A model generated the notes under the pieces. It did no database searches and was not told the DNA's origin. It saw only the letters and a list, made by a program, of their open reading frames with translations. A stretch of DNA of 64,000 bases from Nitrospira sp. (GTDB lineage: Bacteria > Nitrospirota > Nitrospiria > Nitrospirales > Nitrospiraceae): the NCBI GenBank assembly GCA_035968315.1, contig JAVYIN010000005.1, positions 496,001 to 560,000 of the forward strand, written 5' to 3'. A program made the translations under genes and the position numbers. Position 1 is the first letter of the stretch; each line of letters starts with the position of its first letter. Shown here piece after piece: positions 16,867 through 25,371 of this stretch.

Positions 16867-16905
16867 TTCTGCGGATCAGTCTCCGCAATCTTCCCCCCTG
16901 GACTC

Positions 16906-16934
16906 TTGAGCTTCCAGCCGGCAACCGTTTAAGA
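16906..16934 (+). promoter_or_regulatory. weak putative promoter of fumC
   Basis: TTGAGC (16906-16911), 17-base spacer, TTAAGA (16929-16934), about 48 bases before the ATG. Moderate match only. Confidence 0.35.
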
Positions 16935-16981
16935 TGCGCCCTCCGTTTGTCCACACGTCTATTTAGCGAGGAGACCAGGTT

Positions 16982-18427
16982 ATGAAGAAGTCGTCAGGAG
17001 TGACCCCCTCGGCTGCCACCGGCACCCGCATCGAACGCGATACCATGGGCGAATTGGCCGTCCCTTCCGATGCCTATTATGGGGTGCAGACCGCCCGGGC
17101 CATCGAAAACTTTCCGATCAGTTCGTTGCGCATGCCGCGTTCCGTGATTCGGGCCATGGGGCTCATCAAGCGGGCGGCGGCCTCCGTCAACCATTCGCTG
17201 GGACTTCTCGACAAGAAACCGGCCGACGCGATCAAGCAGGCGGCGACCGAAGTGGTGGAAGGCAAGCTCGACGCCGAATTTCCGGTCGATATTTTCCAGA
17301 CCGGCTCCGGCACTTCCACGAACATGAACACCAACGAAGTCATTTCCAACCGGGCTACCGAACTGTTGGGCGGCTTGCGGGGCAGCAAGCTGGTGCACCC
17401 GAACGACCATGTGAACCTGGGGCAGTCGAGCAATGATGTCATTCCCACGGCCATTCATATCGCCGCCGGGGAAATGATGCAGCGGGAACTTCTGCCGGCA
17501 CTGACCCGCCTGCACAAGGCCCTGGATCGCAAGGCCAAAGAGTTCGACAAGATCGTGAAAATCGGCCGCACCCATTTGCAGGATGCGACACCGGTGCGGT
17601 TGGGGCAAGAGTTTGGCGGGTATGCCCGCCAGATTGAGCTGGGTATTCAACGGGTGAAGCGCGCTCAGGAAGCCCTGAGCGAAGTGGCGCTCGGCGGCAC
17701 CGCCGTCGGCACCGGGTTGAATTGCCATCCCAAGTTTGCCTCCAAAGTCATGGCGATTATTTCCAAGGAAACCGGCTGCACCTTCAAGGAGGCCAAGAAT
17801 CACTTCGAGGCCCAGTCGGCCCAGGATTCTCTGGTCGAGGCGAGCGGGGAGTTGCGGACGATTGCCGTGAGCCTCATGAAGATCGCCAACGACATTCGCT
17901 GGCTCGGCTCAGGCCCGCGCTGCGGACTGGGAGAAATCAATCTGCCGGAGACGCAGCCCGGTTCCTCCATTATGCCGGGAAAGGTGAATCCCGTGATTGC
18001 CGAATCCGTGACGATGGTCTGCGCGCAGGTGATCGGCAACGATGTGACCGTGACTGTCGGCGGACAGGCCGCCAACTTCGAATTGATCGTCATGCTGCCG
18101 GTCATGGCCTACAACCTGCTCCAATCGATCGAGTTGCTGGCGACGGTGTCCAATAACTTTGCGGCGAAGTGCGTCGAGGGCATCAAGGCTAACGAGGAAC
18201 GTTGCAAGAGCCTGATCGAGGAAAGCCTGGCCATGTGCACCGCCCTGGCGCCGGAGATCGGCTATGAGGCCGCCGCCAAATTGGCGAAGGATGCCTATAA
18301 GTCCGGCAAGACCGTGCGTGAAGTGGCGAAGGAGCAAAAAGTGCTGTCCGATAAACGCCTCACTGAACTGCTCGATCCCTGGCGCATGACCATGCCCGGC
18401 GGACCGGTTGGCAGCGCGGGTGGCTAA
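16982..18427 (+). CDS. fumC: class II fumarate hydratase
   Basis: Interconverts fumarate and malate in the TCA cycle, without an iron-sulfur cluster. The 481 residues match the class II fumarase/aspartase superfamily. Visible markers are the N-terminal RDTMGELAVPSDAYYG, the substrate-binding TGSGTSTNMNTNEV (about residue 106), GRTHLQDATPVRLGQE (about 193) and the superfamily signature GSSIMPGKVNPV (about 325). A short N-terminal extension before RIERDTMGE is not unusual. The aspartase alternative is less likely given the overall similarity to FumC. The region after the stop carries a large inverted repeat. Confidence 0.92.
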   Translation: MKKSSGVTPSAATGTRIERDTMGELAVPSDAYYGVQTARAIENFPISSLRMPRSVIRAMGLIKRAAASVNHSLGLLDKKPADAIKQAATEVVEGKLDAEFPVDIFQTGSGTSTNMNTNEVISNRATELLGGLRGSKLVHPNDHVNLGQSSNDVIPTAIHIAAGEMMQRELLPALTRLHKALDRKAKEFDKIVKIGRTHLQDATPVRLGQEFGGYARQIELGIQRVKRAQEALSEVALGGTAVGTGLNCHPKFASKVMAIISKETGCTFKEAKNHFEAQSAQDSLVEASGELRTIAVSLMKIANDIRWLGSGPRCGLGEINLPETQPGSSIMPGKVNPVIAESVTMVCAQVIGNDVTVTVGGQAANFELIVMLPVMAYNLLQSIELLATVSNNFAAKCVEGIKANEERCKSLIEESLAMCTALAPEIGYEAAAKLAKDAYKSGKTVREVAKEQKVLSDKRLTELLDPWRMTMPGGPVGSAGG

Positions 18428-18466
18428 GGGGCCACGATACGTCATATCGAAGAGATCTACATCCCC

Positions 18467-18506
18467 GGAGGGCTGTGCTATCAGGAATAGACCAGCACGG
18501 CCCTCC
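18467..18506 (+). terminator. inverted repeat downstream of fumC
   Basis: Arms GGAGGGCTGTGCT (18467-18479) and AGCACGGCCCTCC (18494-18506), 13 bases with one mismatch and a 14-base loop. No U-tract follows, so it is a likely 3'-end structure rather than a canonical terminator. Confidence 0.45.
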
Positions 18507-18660
18507 ACTGGCTACATTCTTCCCGGGTAAACACGTCACAGCATCCGCTGAGTCTCTCCTAATTTTCTTGCGACTCCTCTGAGATCAGTTCAATCGGCGG
18601 TGTCATAGCCTGACAGTTCCGACAGGGAATACATCCGCTGGTAGGGCTAAACGCCCTTAT

Positions 18661-18687
18661 CAAGCTGTATTTTCAATCCGCCGATAA
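18661..18687 (+). promoter_or_regulatory. sigma-28 (FliA)-like promoter upstream of cheW
   Basis: GCCGATAA at 18680-18687 matches the flagellar sigma-28 -10 consensus in all eight positions. Exactly 11 bases upstream is CAAGCTGT (18661-18668), which matches about half of the -35 consensus TAAAGTTT. It lies 81 bases before cheW. A sigma-28 promoter would place this chemotaxis pair under flagellar-class control. Confidence 0.55.
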
Positions 18688-18768
18688 ATAGGTGTGCCAC
18701 ATTTTTGTGTGAGATTTCTGTCCTAAGATTTCAATGTGGACGTGGACTTATGAAGGGAGGCGCCGCCA

Positions 18769-19281
18769 ATGGCCGCAGTACTGGAGAACACAATCACAGG
18801 GAGCAATCAGCAAATCGGACTCACCACTGATGGCAGCCAGTTTTTGACGTTCAGCCTGGGTGAGGAGCTGTATGGGGTAGACATTCTCCGCGTACAGGAG
18901 ATCAAAGGCTACACGGCCGTGACGAAAATTCCCAACACTCCGCCGCACATCAAGGGGGTGCTGAACCTCCGGGGTACCATCGTGCCGATCGTGGAATTGC
19001 GGACGAAGTTTGGCTTGCCGACGATCGATTACACCATGTTTACTGTCATTGTCGTGGTGGTGGTGAGAGACAAAGTGATGGGTCTGGTCGTGGATGCGGT
19101 TTCTGATGTACTCAACATTGACAGGAAAGATATTCAGGCGGCGCCTGAGTTCGGGGCCAAGGTGAATGTGACCTTCCTCAACGGCATCGGCAAGTCCGGC
19201 GACAAGCTGATCTCACTGCTGGACATCGACCGGCTGCTCATCGAGCAGGAGGTCAAGGACGCGATTTCCGCCGCGGACTGA
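18769..19281 (+). CDS. cheW: chemotaxis adaptor CheW
   Basis: Scaffold that couples chemoreceptors to the CheA kinase. The 170 residues contain one CheW domain: FLTFSLGEELYGVDILRVQE (about residues 25-45), the signature IKGVLNLRGTIVPIVELR (about 63-80) and VVDAVSDVLNI (about 105). The C-terminus ends LLDIDRLL. The ATG follows GGGAGG. The next gene, a chemoreceptor, starts 92 bases later in the same direction, so receptor and adaptor are probably dedicated partners. No cheA, cheY or cheB is in the window. Confidence 0.94.
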   Translation: MAAVLENTITGSNQQIGLTTDGSQFLTFSLGEELYGVDILRVQEIKGYTAVTKIPNTPPHIKGVLNLRGTIVPIVELRTKFGLPTIDYTMFTVIVVVVVRDKVMGLVVDAVSDVLNIDRKDIQAAPEFGAKVNVTFLNGIGKSGDKLISLLDIDRLLIEQEVKDAISAAD

Positions 19282-19373
19282 CTGTGAAACGAGTGACGTG
19301 CGATCTGTGACGGGTGTGTGATGAGGAACAGGCCGGATTGGACTGAGGTGCGCATACAGGGGATGGAGACATC

Positions 19374-22300
19374 ATGGGATTGAATGTCGAACTGTTGGAG
19401 GAGAGTTTCAAGCTGGTGGCGCCAAAGGGCGAAGCGCTGGTGAGCCGGTTTTACGAACGGTTGTTTCAGAAATATCCCGCCGTCAAGCCACTCTTCAAAG
19501 ACACCTCGTTGGCGGAGCAGAAGAAGAAGCTGCTGGCTTCGCTGGTGCTGGTCATCCAGAATCTCCGGCATCCGGATAAACTATCGCATGCGCTGCAGAC
19601 GCTGGGGGCTCGCCATGTGGAGTATGGCGCGCAGCCGGCGCATTACGAGGCGGTTGGAGAGAACTTATTGGCGGTGCTGGCGGAGTTCGCCGGCCCGGCT
19701 TGGACGCCGGCAGTCAAACAGGCCTGGACTGACGCCTACGGGGCCATTACTACAATTATGCTGCAAGGAGCAGCCTCCCAGCGCAGTCAGGCCAGGCCGT
19801 CACCCATTTCTCCGCCGCCAACGTCTCTGCCCGCACAATCGGATCACAAGGGAGGCTTCATCTTGAACTGGTTCGGCAATCTGAAAACCATGTGGAAGCT
19901 GATGGTGGGGTTCGTGCTGGTCGGTGCGGTCACGGCGCTGGCGGGGGTCGCCATCAACGCCGGCATTGCACAGCTTCAGGAAAATCTACGCATCGTCTAT
20001 GAGGATTATACTGTGGCCGGGACGGATCTGGCCCGCACCGCCAATAATGTCATGCGGTATCGTAATAACGTCATTCTTGGCATCGGCACGAGCAGCCACG
20101 ATGAGTTCCAGCGTTTCTATTCACTGCAGGGGCCGCTGAAAGAAAATATACTCAAGCCGCTGGAGGCCTATGCCTCCACCGTGCTGCGCGTGTCGAAATC
20201 CGGCCGTGATGAGCGGCGTGATCTTGACACCTTCCGGAAGGCGTTAGATGAGTATTTTGTGGCCGCAGAACTGACGATGAGCATGGCGAAAAACGGATGG
20301 GACGGGGCGGGCAAAGAGGATGTGGCTCTATGGCGGGAGCGGGCTAAAACCAACGCCGTCACCAATGCCGGACCGAAGCTGAATGCCGCCATGAAAGCCA
20401 TGGATGAGTTGCTGGACACCGTCACCGAAGTTGCCAAAGACATGAATGAGGAGGGCAAAGCCACCGGCGCCAGCGCGCGGGGGACGCTGCTGGTCAGCAC
20501 GGCGGCTGCCATTCTAATGGGATTGCTCTTCGGATATGTGATCGCCAGGTTTTTGGGAACGCGCCTGGCCAATGTGCTGGCGGCGGCCCAGGCCTTGGGG
20601 GGTGGTGATTTAACGGCGCGGTCGAGCGTGGCGACGCGGGATGAAGTGGGCGCGCTGGCGTCGGCGTTCAACCGGATGGGCGAGTCTCTGGAAGCGGCCT
20701 CGGCGAAACAGGAAGAGATGGTCGCCACACTGAACAACGCGCAGGCCAATCTCCTGATGTGCGATCGGAATCTGGTCATCACCTATGTGAATGAAGGAGC
20801 CCTGAAGACGTTCCGTGAGATCGAAGCGGAGATCCGTAAGGTCCTGCCCGCGTTCGACAGCACCAAGCTGGTGGGGACCTGCATCGACGAGTTTCACAAG
20901 GATGCCGCGCGCATCCGGCGGATCTTGGAGAATCCGAGGAACTTGCCGCATCGCGCCGACATCCAGCTGGGGCCGCTGACGCTGGACCTGAACGTCAAGG
21001 CGATCACCAATCGCAAGGGCGAATATGTGGGTAATTCACTCGAATGGCTGAACGTGACGGAGAAGCGGGTGGCAGACAAAGTCATTCTGCAAATGCAATC
21101 GGCGCTGGAGCATGCAGGCACCAACTTCATGATCGCGGATGCAGATGAGAAAGTAACCTTCGTCAACAAGGCGGCCTACAACTATCTGAAGCGGTTGGAA
21201 CCGGAACTGCGGAAGTATTTGCCGGCTTTGGAGGTCGATAAGGTCGTGGGTGGATCGATCCATCGCTATCACAAGGACCCGCAGGCGATTAAGAATATTC
21301 TTGCTGGCCTGAAGCCGGGGGATGTCCGGCGCGGGGAGATCAAGCCGGGACCATTCGTGTTTGAGCATCAAACCCGCGCGGTGTTCGACCAGGCGGGAAA
21401 CAAGCTCGCCTATGTTGTTGAATGGCGCGATGTGACCTCGGAGCGCCACGCGCAGCGTGAAATCGATCAACTGATCGCACACGCTTCCGAAGGCCGCCTG
21501 TCCGATCGCATCGTACTCGATCAGCTCGAAGGCGGATACAAGGTCATTGCCACCAATGTAAATAAGCTGATGGATGCCGTGTCCGTGCCCTTGGCTGAGG
21601 CTCAAAAGGCCCTCACGTCCCTGGCGGCCAACGACCTGACTCAGGAAATGAGCGGGAATTACCAGGGCGAGTTTGAACAGATGAAGAGCAGCTTGAACGG
21701 CGCCATTGGGAACCTGACCAGGACCATCACCTCCGTGCGCGAGGCGGTGGAAGCCGTGACGGCGGGAGCGGAGCAGATCAGCAAAGGGAGCGAAGACCTC
21801 TCGCAGCGGACGAGCGAACAGGCCAGTTCGCTGGAAGAGACTAGCGCGTCCATGGAAGAAATGACGAGCACCGTGAAGCAGAATGCGGACAACGCGAAGC
21901 AGGCCAATCAATTGGCGAGCGCCGCGCGGGAGACCGCCGACAAGGGCGGGGCGGTGACCACGAAAGCCATTGAGGCCATGGGGGCGATCAACCAGAGCAG
22001 CAAGAAGATCGCCGACATCATCACGGTGATCGATGAAATCGCCTTCCAGACGAATCTCTTGGCCTTGAATGCCGCGGTCGAAGCGGCGCGGGCCGGGGAG
22101 CACGGCCGCGGCTTTGCCGTGGTGGCGGCGGAAGTGCGCAATCTGGCCCAGCGGTCGGCGACGGCGGCGAAGGAGATTAAGGGGCTCATCAACGAGTCCA
22201 TCCAGCGGGTGAATGACGGGAGCGAACTGGTGGACCAGTCCGGCAAGACGCTGGAAGAGATCGTGAGCTCGGTGAAACGGGTGACCGACATCATCGCGGA

Positions 22301-22640
22301 GATCACGGCGGCCTCGCAGGAGCAGGCGAGCGGGATCGACCAGGTGAACAAGGCGATCATGCAGATGGACGAAGCGACGCAGCAGAACGCGGCGCTGGTG
22401 GAAGAGACGACGAGCGCCAGCCAGTCCATGAAAGTGCAGGCCCAGGAGCTGATGCGCCAGGTGGCCACCTTTAAGGTGAACAACGGGCCAGGGCCGAGTG
22501 GCCAGGGGCCAGGGGCACGGGTGAAGACGGTGGCCAAGCCCGTGGCTCAGAAGCCGGTACCACGGGAGACCCCGACGCCCGCTGGGGTCGCGTCAGGCAA
22601 TGGGCACAGTACCAAGAAGGATGAGTATGAGGAGTTCTAG
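19374..22640 (+). CDS. globin-coupled methyl-accepting chemotaxis protein with two PAS-like domains
   Basis: Very long receptor (1088 residues). Residues 1-133 are a flavohaemoglobin-type globin: RFYERLF with Tyr27 (B10), PLF with Phe41 (CD1), Gln49 near E7, and RHVEYG with His81, the proximal haem ligand. A transmembrane helix (about 168-190) opens a periplasmic four-helix-like segment to the second helix (about 365-385), followed by a HAMP domain. Two PAS-like domains follow (about 450-570 and 575-690), then a further HAMP-like region. The MCP signalling domain is at about 780-1040 and contains the hairpin tip [22 protein letters not shown]. The C-terminus ends DEYEEF, resembling a CheR/CheB tether. 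The likely input is oxygen or NO. cheW lies directly upstream. Confidence 0.9.
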   Translation: MGLNVELLEESFKLVAPKGEALVSRFYERLFQKYPAVKPLFKDTSLAEQKKKLLASLVLVIQNLRHPDKLSHALQTLGARHVEYGAQPAHYEAVGENLLAVLAEFAGPAWTPAVKQAWTDAYGAITTIMLQGAASQRSQARPSPISPPPTSLPAQSDHKGGFILNWFGNLKTMWKLMVGFVLVGAVTALAGVAINAGIAQLQENLRIVYEDYTVAGTDLARTANNVMRYRNNVILGIGTSSHDEFQRFYSLQGPLKENILKPLEAYASTVLRVSKSGRDERRDLDTFRKALDEYFVAAELTMSMAKNGWDGAGKEDVALWRERAKTNAVTNAGPKLNAAMKAMDELLDTVTEVAKDMNEEGKATGASARGTLLVSTAAAILMGLLFGYVIARFLGTRLANVLAAAQALGGGDLTARSSVATRDEVGALASAFNRMGESLEAASAKQEEMVATLNNAQANLLMCDRNLVITYVNEGALKTFREIEAEIRKVLPAFDSTKLVGTCIDEFHKDAARIRRILENPRNLPHRADIQLGPLTLDLNVKAITNRKGEYVGNSLEWLNVTEKRVADKVILQMQSALEHAGTNFMIADADEKVTFVNKAAYNYLKRLEPELRKYLPALEVDKVVGGSIHRYHKDPQAIKNILAGLKPGDVRRGEIKPGPFVFEHQTRAVFDQAGNKLAYVVEWRDVTSERHAQREIDQLIAHASEGRLSDRIVLDQLEGGYKVIATNVNKLMDAVSVPLAEAQKALTSLAANDLTQEMSGNYQGEFEQMKSSLNGAIGNLTRTITSVREAVEAVTAGAEQISKGSEDLSQRTSEQASSLEETSASMEEMTSTVKQNADNAKQANQLASAARETADKGGAVTTKAIEAMGAINQSSKKIADIITVIDEIAFQTNLLALNAAVEAARAGEHGRGFAVVAAEVRNLAQRSATAAKEIKGLINESIQRVNDGSELVDQSGKTLEEIVSSVKRVTDIIAEITAASQEQASGIDQVNKAIMQMDEATQQNAALVEETTSASQSMKVQAQELMRQVATFKVNNGPGPSGQGPGARVKTVAKPVAQKPVPRETPTPAGVASGNGHSTKKDEYEEF
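22490..22530. repeat. G-rich repeat in the linker-coding part of the chemoreceptor gene
   Basis: Tandem GGGCCAGGGCC, GTGGCCAGGGGCC and AGGGGCACGGG units encode the [12 protein letters not shown] linker before the C-terminal pentapeptide. Their composition resembles the G-rich units in gspH and gspG. Confidence 0.4.
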
Positions 22641-22653
22641 AACAATCTGATGA

Positions 22654-22716
22654 GTGACGAGTGATGGATGGTAAGGTAAGAGGCTTCTCTCAACCTTATC
22701 ACCCATCACTGCTCAC
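22654..22716. repeat. imperfect inverted repeat of TGACGAGTGATGG-type units after the chemoreceptor gene
   Basis: The left arm (22654-22677) and the reverse complement of the right arm (22693-22716) match at about 18 of 24 bases: GTGACGAGTGATGGATGG against GTGAGCAGTGATGGGTGA, both then ending AAGGT. A 15-base loop separates them. It starts 14 bases after the stop and could act in termination. Similar GTGACG/GTGATG units occur at 19282-19325 and 895-925. Confidence 0.5.
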
Positions 22717-22777
22717 ATTCGGTCTCGCTTCCCTCCTGCAATCCTTGCCAACACTCGCCTGCATCGAGACTCCGGCT

Positions 22778-22807
22778 TTGACAGCCGAAATTCCTCTATG
22801 CTAATGT
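22778..22807 (+). promoter_or_regulatory. sigma-70-like promoter of the oxidoreductase gene
   Basis: TTGACA (22778-22783), 18-base spacer, TAATGT (22802-22807), about 57 bases upstream of the ATG at 22864. Confidence 0.5.
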
Positions 22808-22863
22808 CCGCGAAACTGTTGGGGTTCTAGTCTTTTCTAATCACTTTTCCCAGGGAACAACGC

Positions 22864-24222
22864 ATGAGCGCACAGAGCAAGCACGTGATCATTGTGGCCG
22901 GAGCCGGACCTGCCGGGATGGCTGCTGCCAATATGCTGGCAAAAGCCGGCCATGACATCATCATTCTCAATCGTGACATCAAGTTCGGTGGGCTGGCCGA
23001 GTACGGCATTTTCCCCGCGAAGCTCAAGCTGCGCGGCGGATTGAAGAAACAATATTGGGAGATGCTCGAACAGCCGAACGTCCACTACTTCGGCAACGTG
23101 TCGATCGGCAACGGGAAAGATCTGACGGTCGAAGACGTTCGTGCGCTCGGCGCCAGTGCGGTGGTATTCGCCATCGGCGCGCAGGGCACGAAAGCGATCG
23201 GCGTGGAAGGCGATTCCGCGCAGGGGGTGTTTCACGCGAAGGATGTCGTCTATCACTTCAATCGCTTGCCAGGGTTTGGCGATCGCCCCTTCGAGATGGG
23301 GAAGCATGTCGCGGTGATAGGCGCCGGCGACGTGATGGTGGACATCGCCCATTGGCTGATTCGCTATAAGAAGGTGGAGCGCGTCACGGCCATTGTCCGG
23401 CGCGGCCCGGCGGAGCGGAAGTACAACCCGAAAGAAATTCGGGCGGTCTGCTCGAATATGGATGTGGAAGGGATTACGAAAGAAGTCGCGCGGATCAAGG
23501 ATCGCTTGGCCGCAGTCGGTCAGAACGCAGACGAGATCCTGAAAGGCTTGACCGACGAATTTACGAAATGCGAACCGACGGGCAGCGACACAAAGATGGG
23601 CTTTAAGTTCCTGGCTTCACCCAAGCGCATTTTGGTGGACGGCAATAATCGTGTGCGCGGGCTGGAGATGGAAGACAATAAGCTGGAGCCCAAGGGCAGC
23701 GATACGGCGGCGGTCGGGCTGAAGCAATATTATGAGTTTCCCTGCGATGCGGTGGTCTTTGCCGTGGGCGATCGAGTCGATGACACCGTTGGATTGCCTT
23801 ATAAGGGCGGTGTCTATGTGACCAATCCCAATAAGACCAACAACGATCCTGACGACGCGCTGTTTCAGGCCTACGATGAGGCGGCGGGGAAGGTTGTGGA
23901 TGGCGTGTTCCTGACTGGCTGGGCCAGGAAGGCGAGCGACGGATTGGTCGGCATCGCCAAGCGGGACGGGGAGTGGTGCGCGGAAGTGGTCACTCGGTAT
24001 CTGGGCACCAAAACATCCGGGCAGCCGCTTTCGGCGAAGTCGGTGTTGGACAAATTACAGGGGCTTCTCAAGGAACGGAAGAGCCGCCCGGTCGATCTCG
24101 CTGGTTTGAAAACGCTTGATGCAGCCGAAAAAGCCCACACGGGAGCGGCCGATTGCATCGGCGAGTTCAAGTTTGCGGCGAATCAGGAGATGCTGAGTGT
24201 GATCGAGCGCGGCACGAAATAG
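22864..24222 (+). CDS. FAD/NAD(P)-dependent oxidoreductase (ferredoxin-NADP reductase / glutamate synthase beta-like)
   Basis: Cytoplasmic flavoprotein of 452 residues. The N-terminal Rossmann motif VAGAGPAGMAAANMLAKAGH binds FAD. GGLAEYGIFPAKLK resembles the GGLLRYGIP motif of glutamate synthase small subunits and adrenodoxin-type reductases. A second dinucleotide site, VAVIGAGDVMVDIAHWL (about residue 145), binds NAD(P)H. The C-terminal FLTGWARKASDGLVGIAKRDG matches the ferredoxin-NADP reductase (FprA) ending GWIKRGPTGVIGTNK. No Fe-S cluster motif is seen, so FprA-like electron transfer is favoured over full GltD. NAD kinase is convergent next door, 21 bases away. Confidence 0.82.
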   Translation: MSAQSKHVIIVAGAGPAGMAAANMLAKAGHDIIILNRDIKFGGLAEYGIFPAKLKLRGGLKKQYWEMLEQPNVHYFGNVSIGNGKDLTVEDVRALGASAVVFAIGAQGTKAIGVEGDSAQGVFHAKDVVYHFNRLPGFGDRPFEMGKHVAVIGAGDVMVDIAHWLIRYKKVERVTAIVRRGPAERKYNPKEIRAVCSNMDVEGITKEVARIKDRLAAVGQNADEILKGLTDEFTKCEPTGSDTKMGFKFLASPKRILVDGNNRVRGLEMEDNKLEPKGSDTAAVGLKQYYEFPCDAVVFAVGDRVDDTVGLPYKGGVYVTNPNKTNNDPDDALFQAYDEAAGKVVDGVFLTGWARKASDGLVGIAKRDGEWCAEVVTRYLGTKTSGQPLSAKSVLDKLQGLLKERKSRPVDLAGLKTLDAAEKAHTGAADCIGEFKFAANQEMLSVIERGTK

Positions 24223-24243
24223 GTTGGAGAAACCGGCCGGTCT

Positions 24244-25113
24244 TCAACCGTCTCCCCATTTCAGCTTTTCGCGCAAGACTTCGTAGTAGCGTGTTTCCGG
24301 AAAACGGATCAGTCTCGTCCGATGGTCCGACATCTTGATCTCGATCGTATCTCCTTGCGAGATCGAGACGCCCACTTGCCCATCCATCGTCGCCATCGCG
24401 CCATCATCCTTGCTCGTGAGCGTGACTTCGAGTTCCGCCTGCGCCGGCACAATCAGCGGCCGATGCGTCAGCGTGTGCGGACAGATGGGGGTCAGGATCA
24501 GTGCCTGCACGGCCGGATCGATGATGGGACCGCCGGCCGATAAGGAGTAAGCCGTCGATCCGGTAGGCGTGCTCACGATCAACCCGTCGCCGCGCAGGTT
24601 GGTGACGAACTCTCCTTGAATCGCAATCTTCAATTCGATCATGCGGGCCAGCGTGCCTTTGCTGATCACCACATCGTTCAGCACGCCCCCTTGTGCGACG
24701 GTTTCGCCGTGGCGGTGGATATGCGTCTTGAGCATGAGCCGTTCGTCCAGCACAAAGTCGTTGGCAAACACCCGCTCCAGCGACGGATAGAGATTCTCCA
24801 GCCGCACTTCCGTGAGAAAGCCCAGCCCTCCCATGTTGACGCCGAGGATGGGGATGCTGCGTTCGCCGGCGAGCCGCGCGGCATTGAGCATGGTGCCATC
24901 GCCGCCGAGCACGAGCAGCACGTCGGCTTTTCCCGCCAACTGGGTTTTCTGGATGCCGCCCGATTCGCCAAGCAGAGTGGCGCAGGTCGTATCCAAGAGG
25001 ACATTAATGCTTCTTGCCCGCAGCCAGGCCACGACGTTCTGCAGAGTGGCCTTGATCTCCGGAAATTTGGGCTTGACCAGAATGCCGATGCTTTTACTTT
25101 TCATAGGAGGCAT
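24244..25113 (-). CDS. nadK: NAD kinase
   Basis: ATP- or polyphosphate-dependent phosphorylation of NAD to NADP. The 289-residue length is standard. The GGDG motif is in LVLGGDGTMLNAARL (about residue 66), followed by ILGVNMGGLGFLTEV, the NE/D motif in VLNDVVISKG, and LRGDGLIVSTPTGSTAYSL with the second conserved site. The start at 25113 is uncertain; MKSKSIGILVK at 25104 is equally plausible and neither has a strong ribosome site. A divergent promoter pair with clpC lies upstream. Confidence 0.93.
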   Translation of the reverse strand: MPPMKSKSIGILVKPKFPEIKATLQNVVAWLRARSINVLLDTTCATLLGESGGIQKTQLAGKADVLLVLGGDGTMLNAARLAGERSIPILGVNMGGLGFLTEVRLENLYPSLERVFANDFVLDERLMLKTHIHRHGETVAQGGVLNDVVISKGTLARMIELKIAIQGEFVTNLRGDGLIVSTPTGSTAYSLSAGGPIIDPAVQALILTPICPHTLTHRPLIVPAQAELEVTLTSKDDGAMATMDGQVGVSISQGDTIEIKMSDHRTRLIRFPETRYYEVLREKLKWGDG

Positions 25114-25154
25114 CCAACGAGGCCGTGAATATGGGGCTGCGTGAAAGGTGCGGG

Positions 25155-25184
25155 ATTGTATAGGGAGGATTCTTTTTCTGTCAA
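25155..25184 (-). promoter_or_regulatory. sigma-70-like promoter of nadK
   Basis: Minus strand TTGACA (25179-25184), 18-base spacer, TACAAT (25155-25160), ending about 42 bases before the nadK start. Confidence 0.6.
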
Positions 25185-25274
25185 CGCGAGAGAGCCCAGT
25201 CGGCGGGCTGTCGAATAAGAGAAATCCTGCATGGCCAGCGGCGTTTCACGGCGGCGTTCGAATCGTGCGTAACC

Positions 25275-25303
25275 TTGACACTCGAAAGACCGCTAGTTAC
25301 AAT
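25275..25303 (+). promoter_or_regulatory. sigma-70-like promoter of clpC
   Basis: TTGACA (25275-25280), exactly 17 bases, TACAAT (25298-25303). It lies 69 bases before the clpC ATG, which has AAGGAGGCAGG as ribosome site. Confidence 0.7.
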
Positions 25304-25371
25304 CAGATCAAGATTTTCCATAGGTTTGCGCGACACACACCCTTTACGAGCGTATACCACAAGGAGGCAGG

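Larger units (their letters stand above)
18428..18768. other. 341-base gap between fumC and cheW
   Basis: No gene is seen. It contains an inverted repeat downstream of fumC (18467-18506), a small AGGGC...GCCCT hairpin (18643-18657), a sigma-28-like promoter (18661-18687) and, near the end, a GGGAGG ribosome site for cheW. Confidence 0.6.

Noticed and set aside
21036-22103. 355-residue minus-strand open frame
   Set aside because: Antisense to the chemoreceptor signalling domain; no motif.
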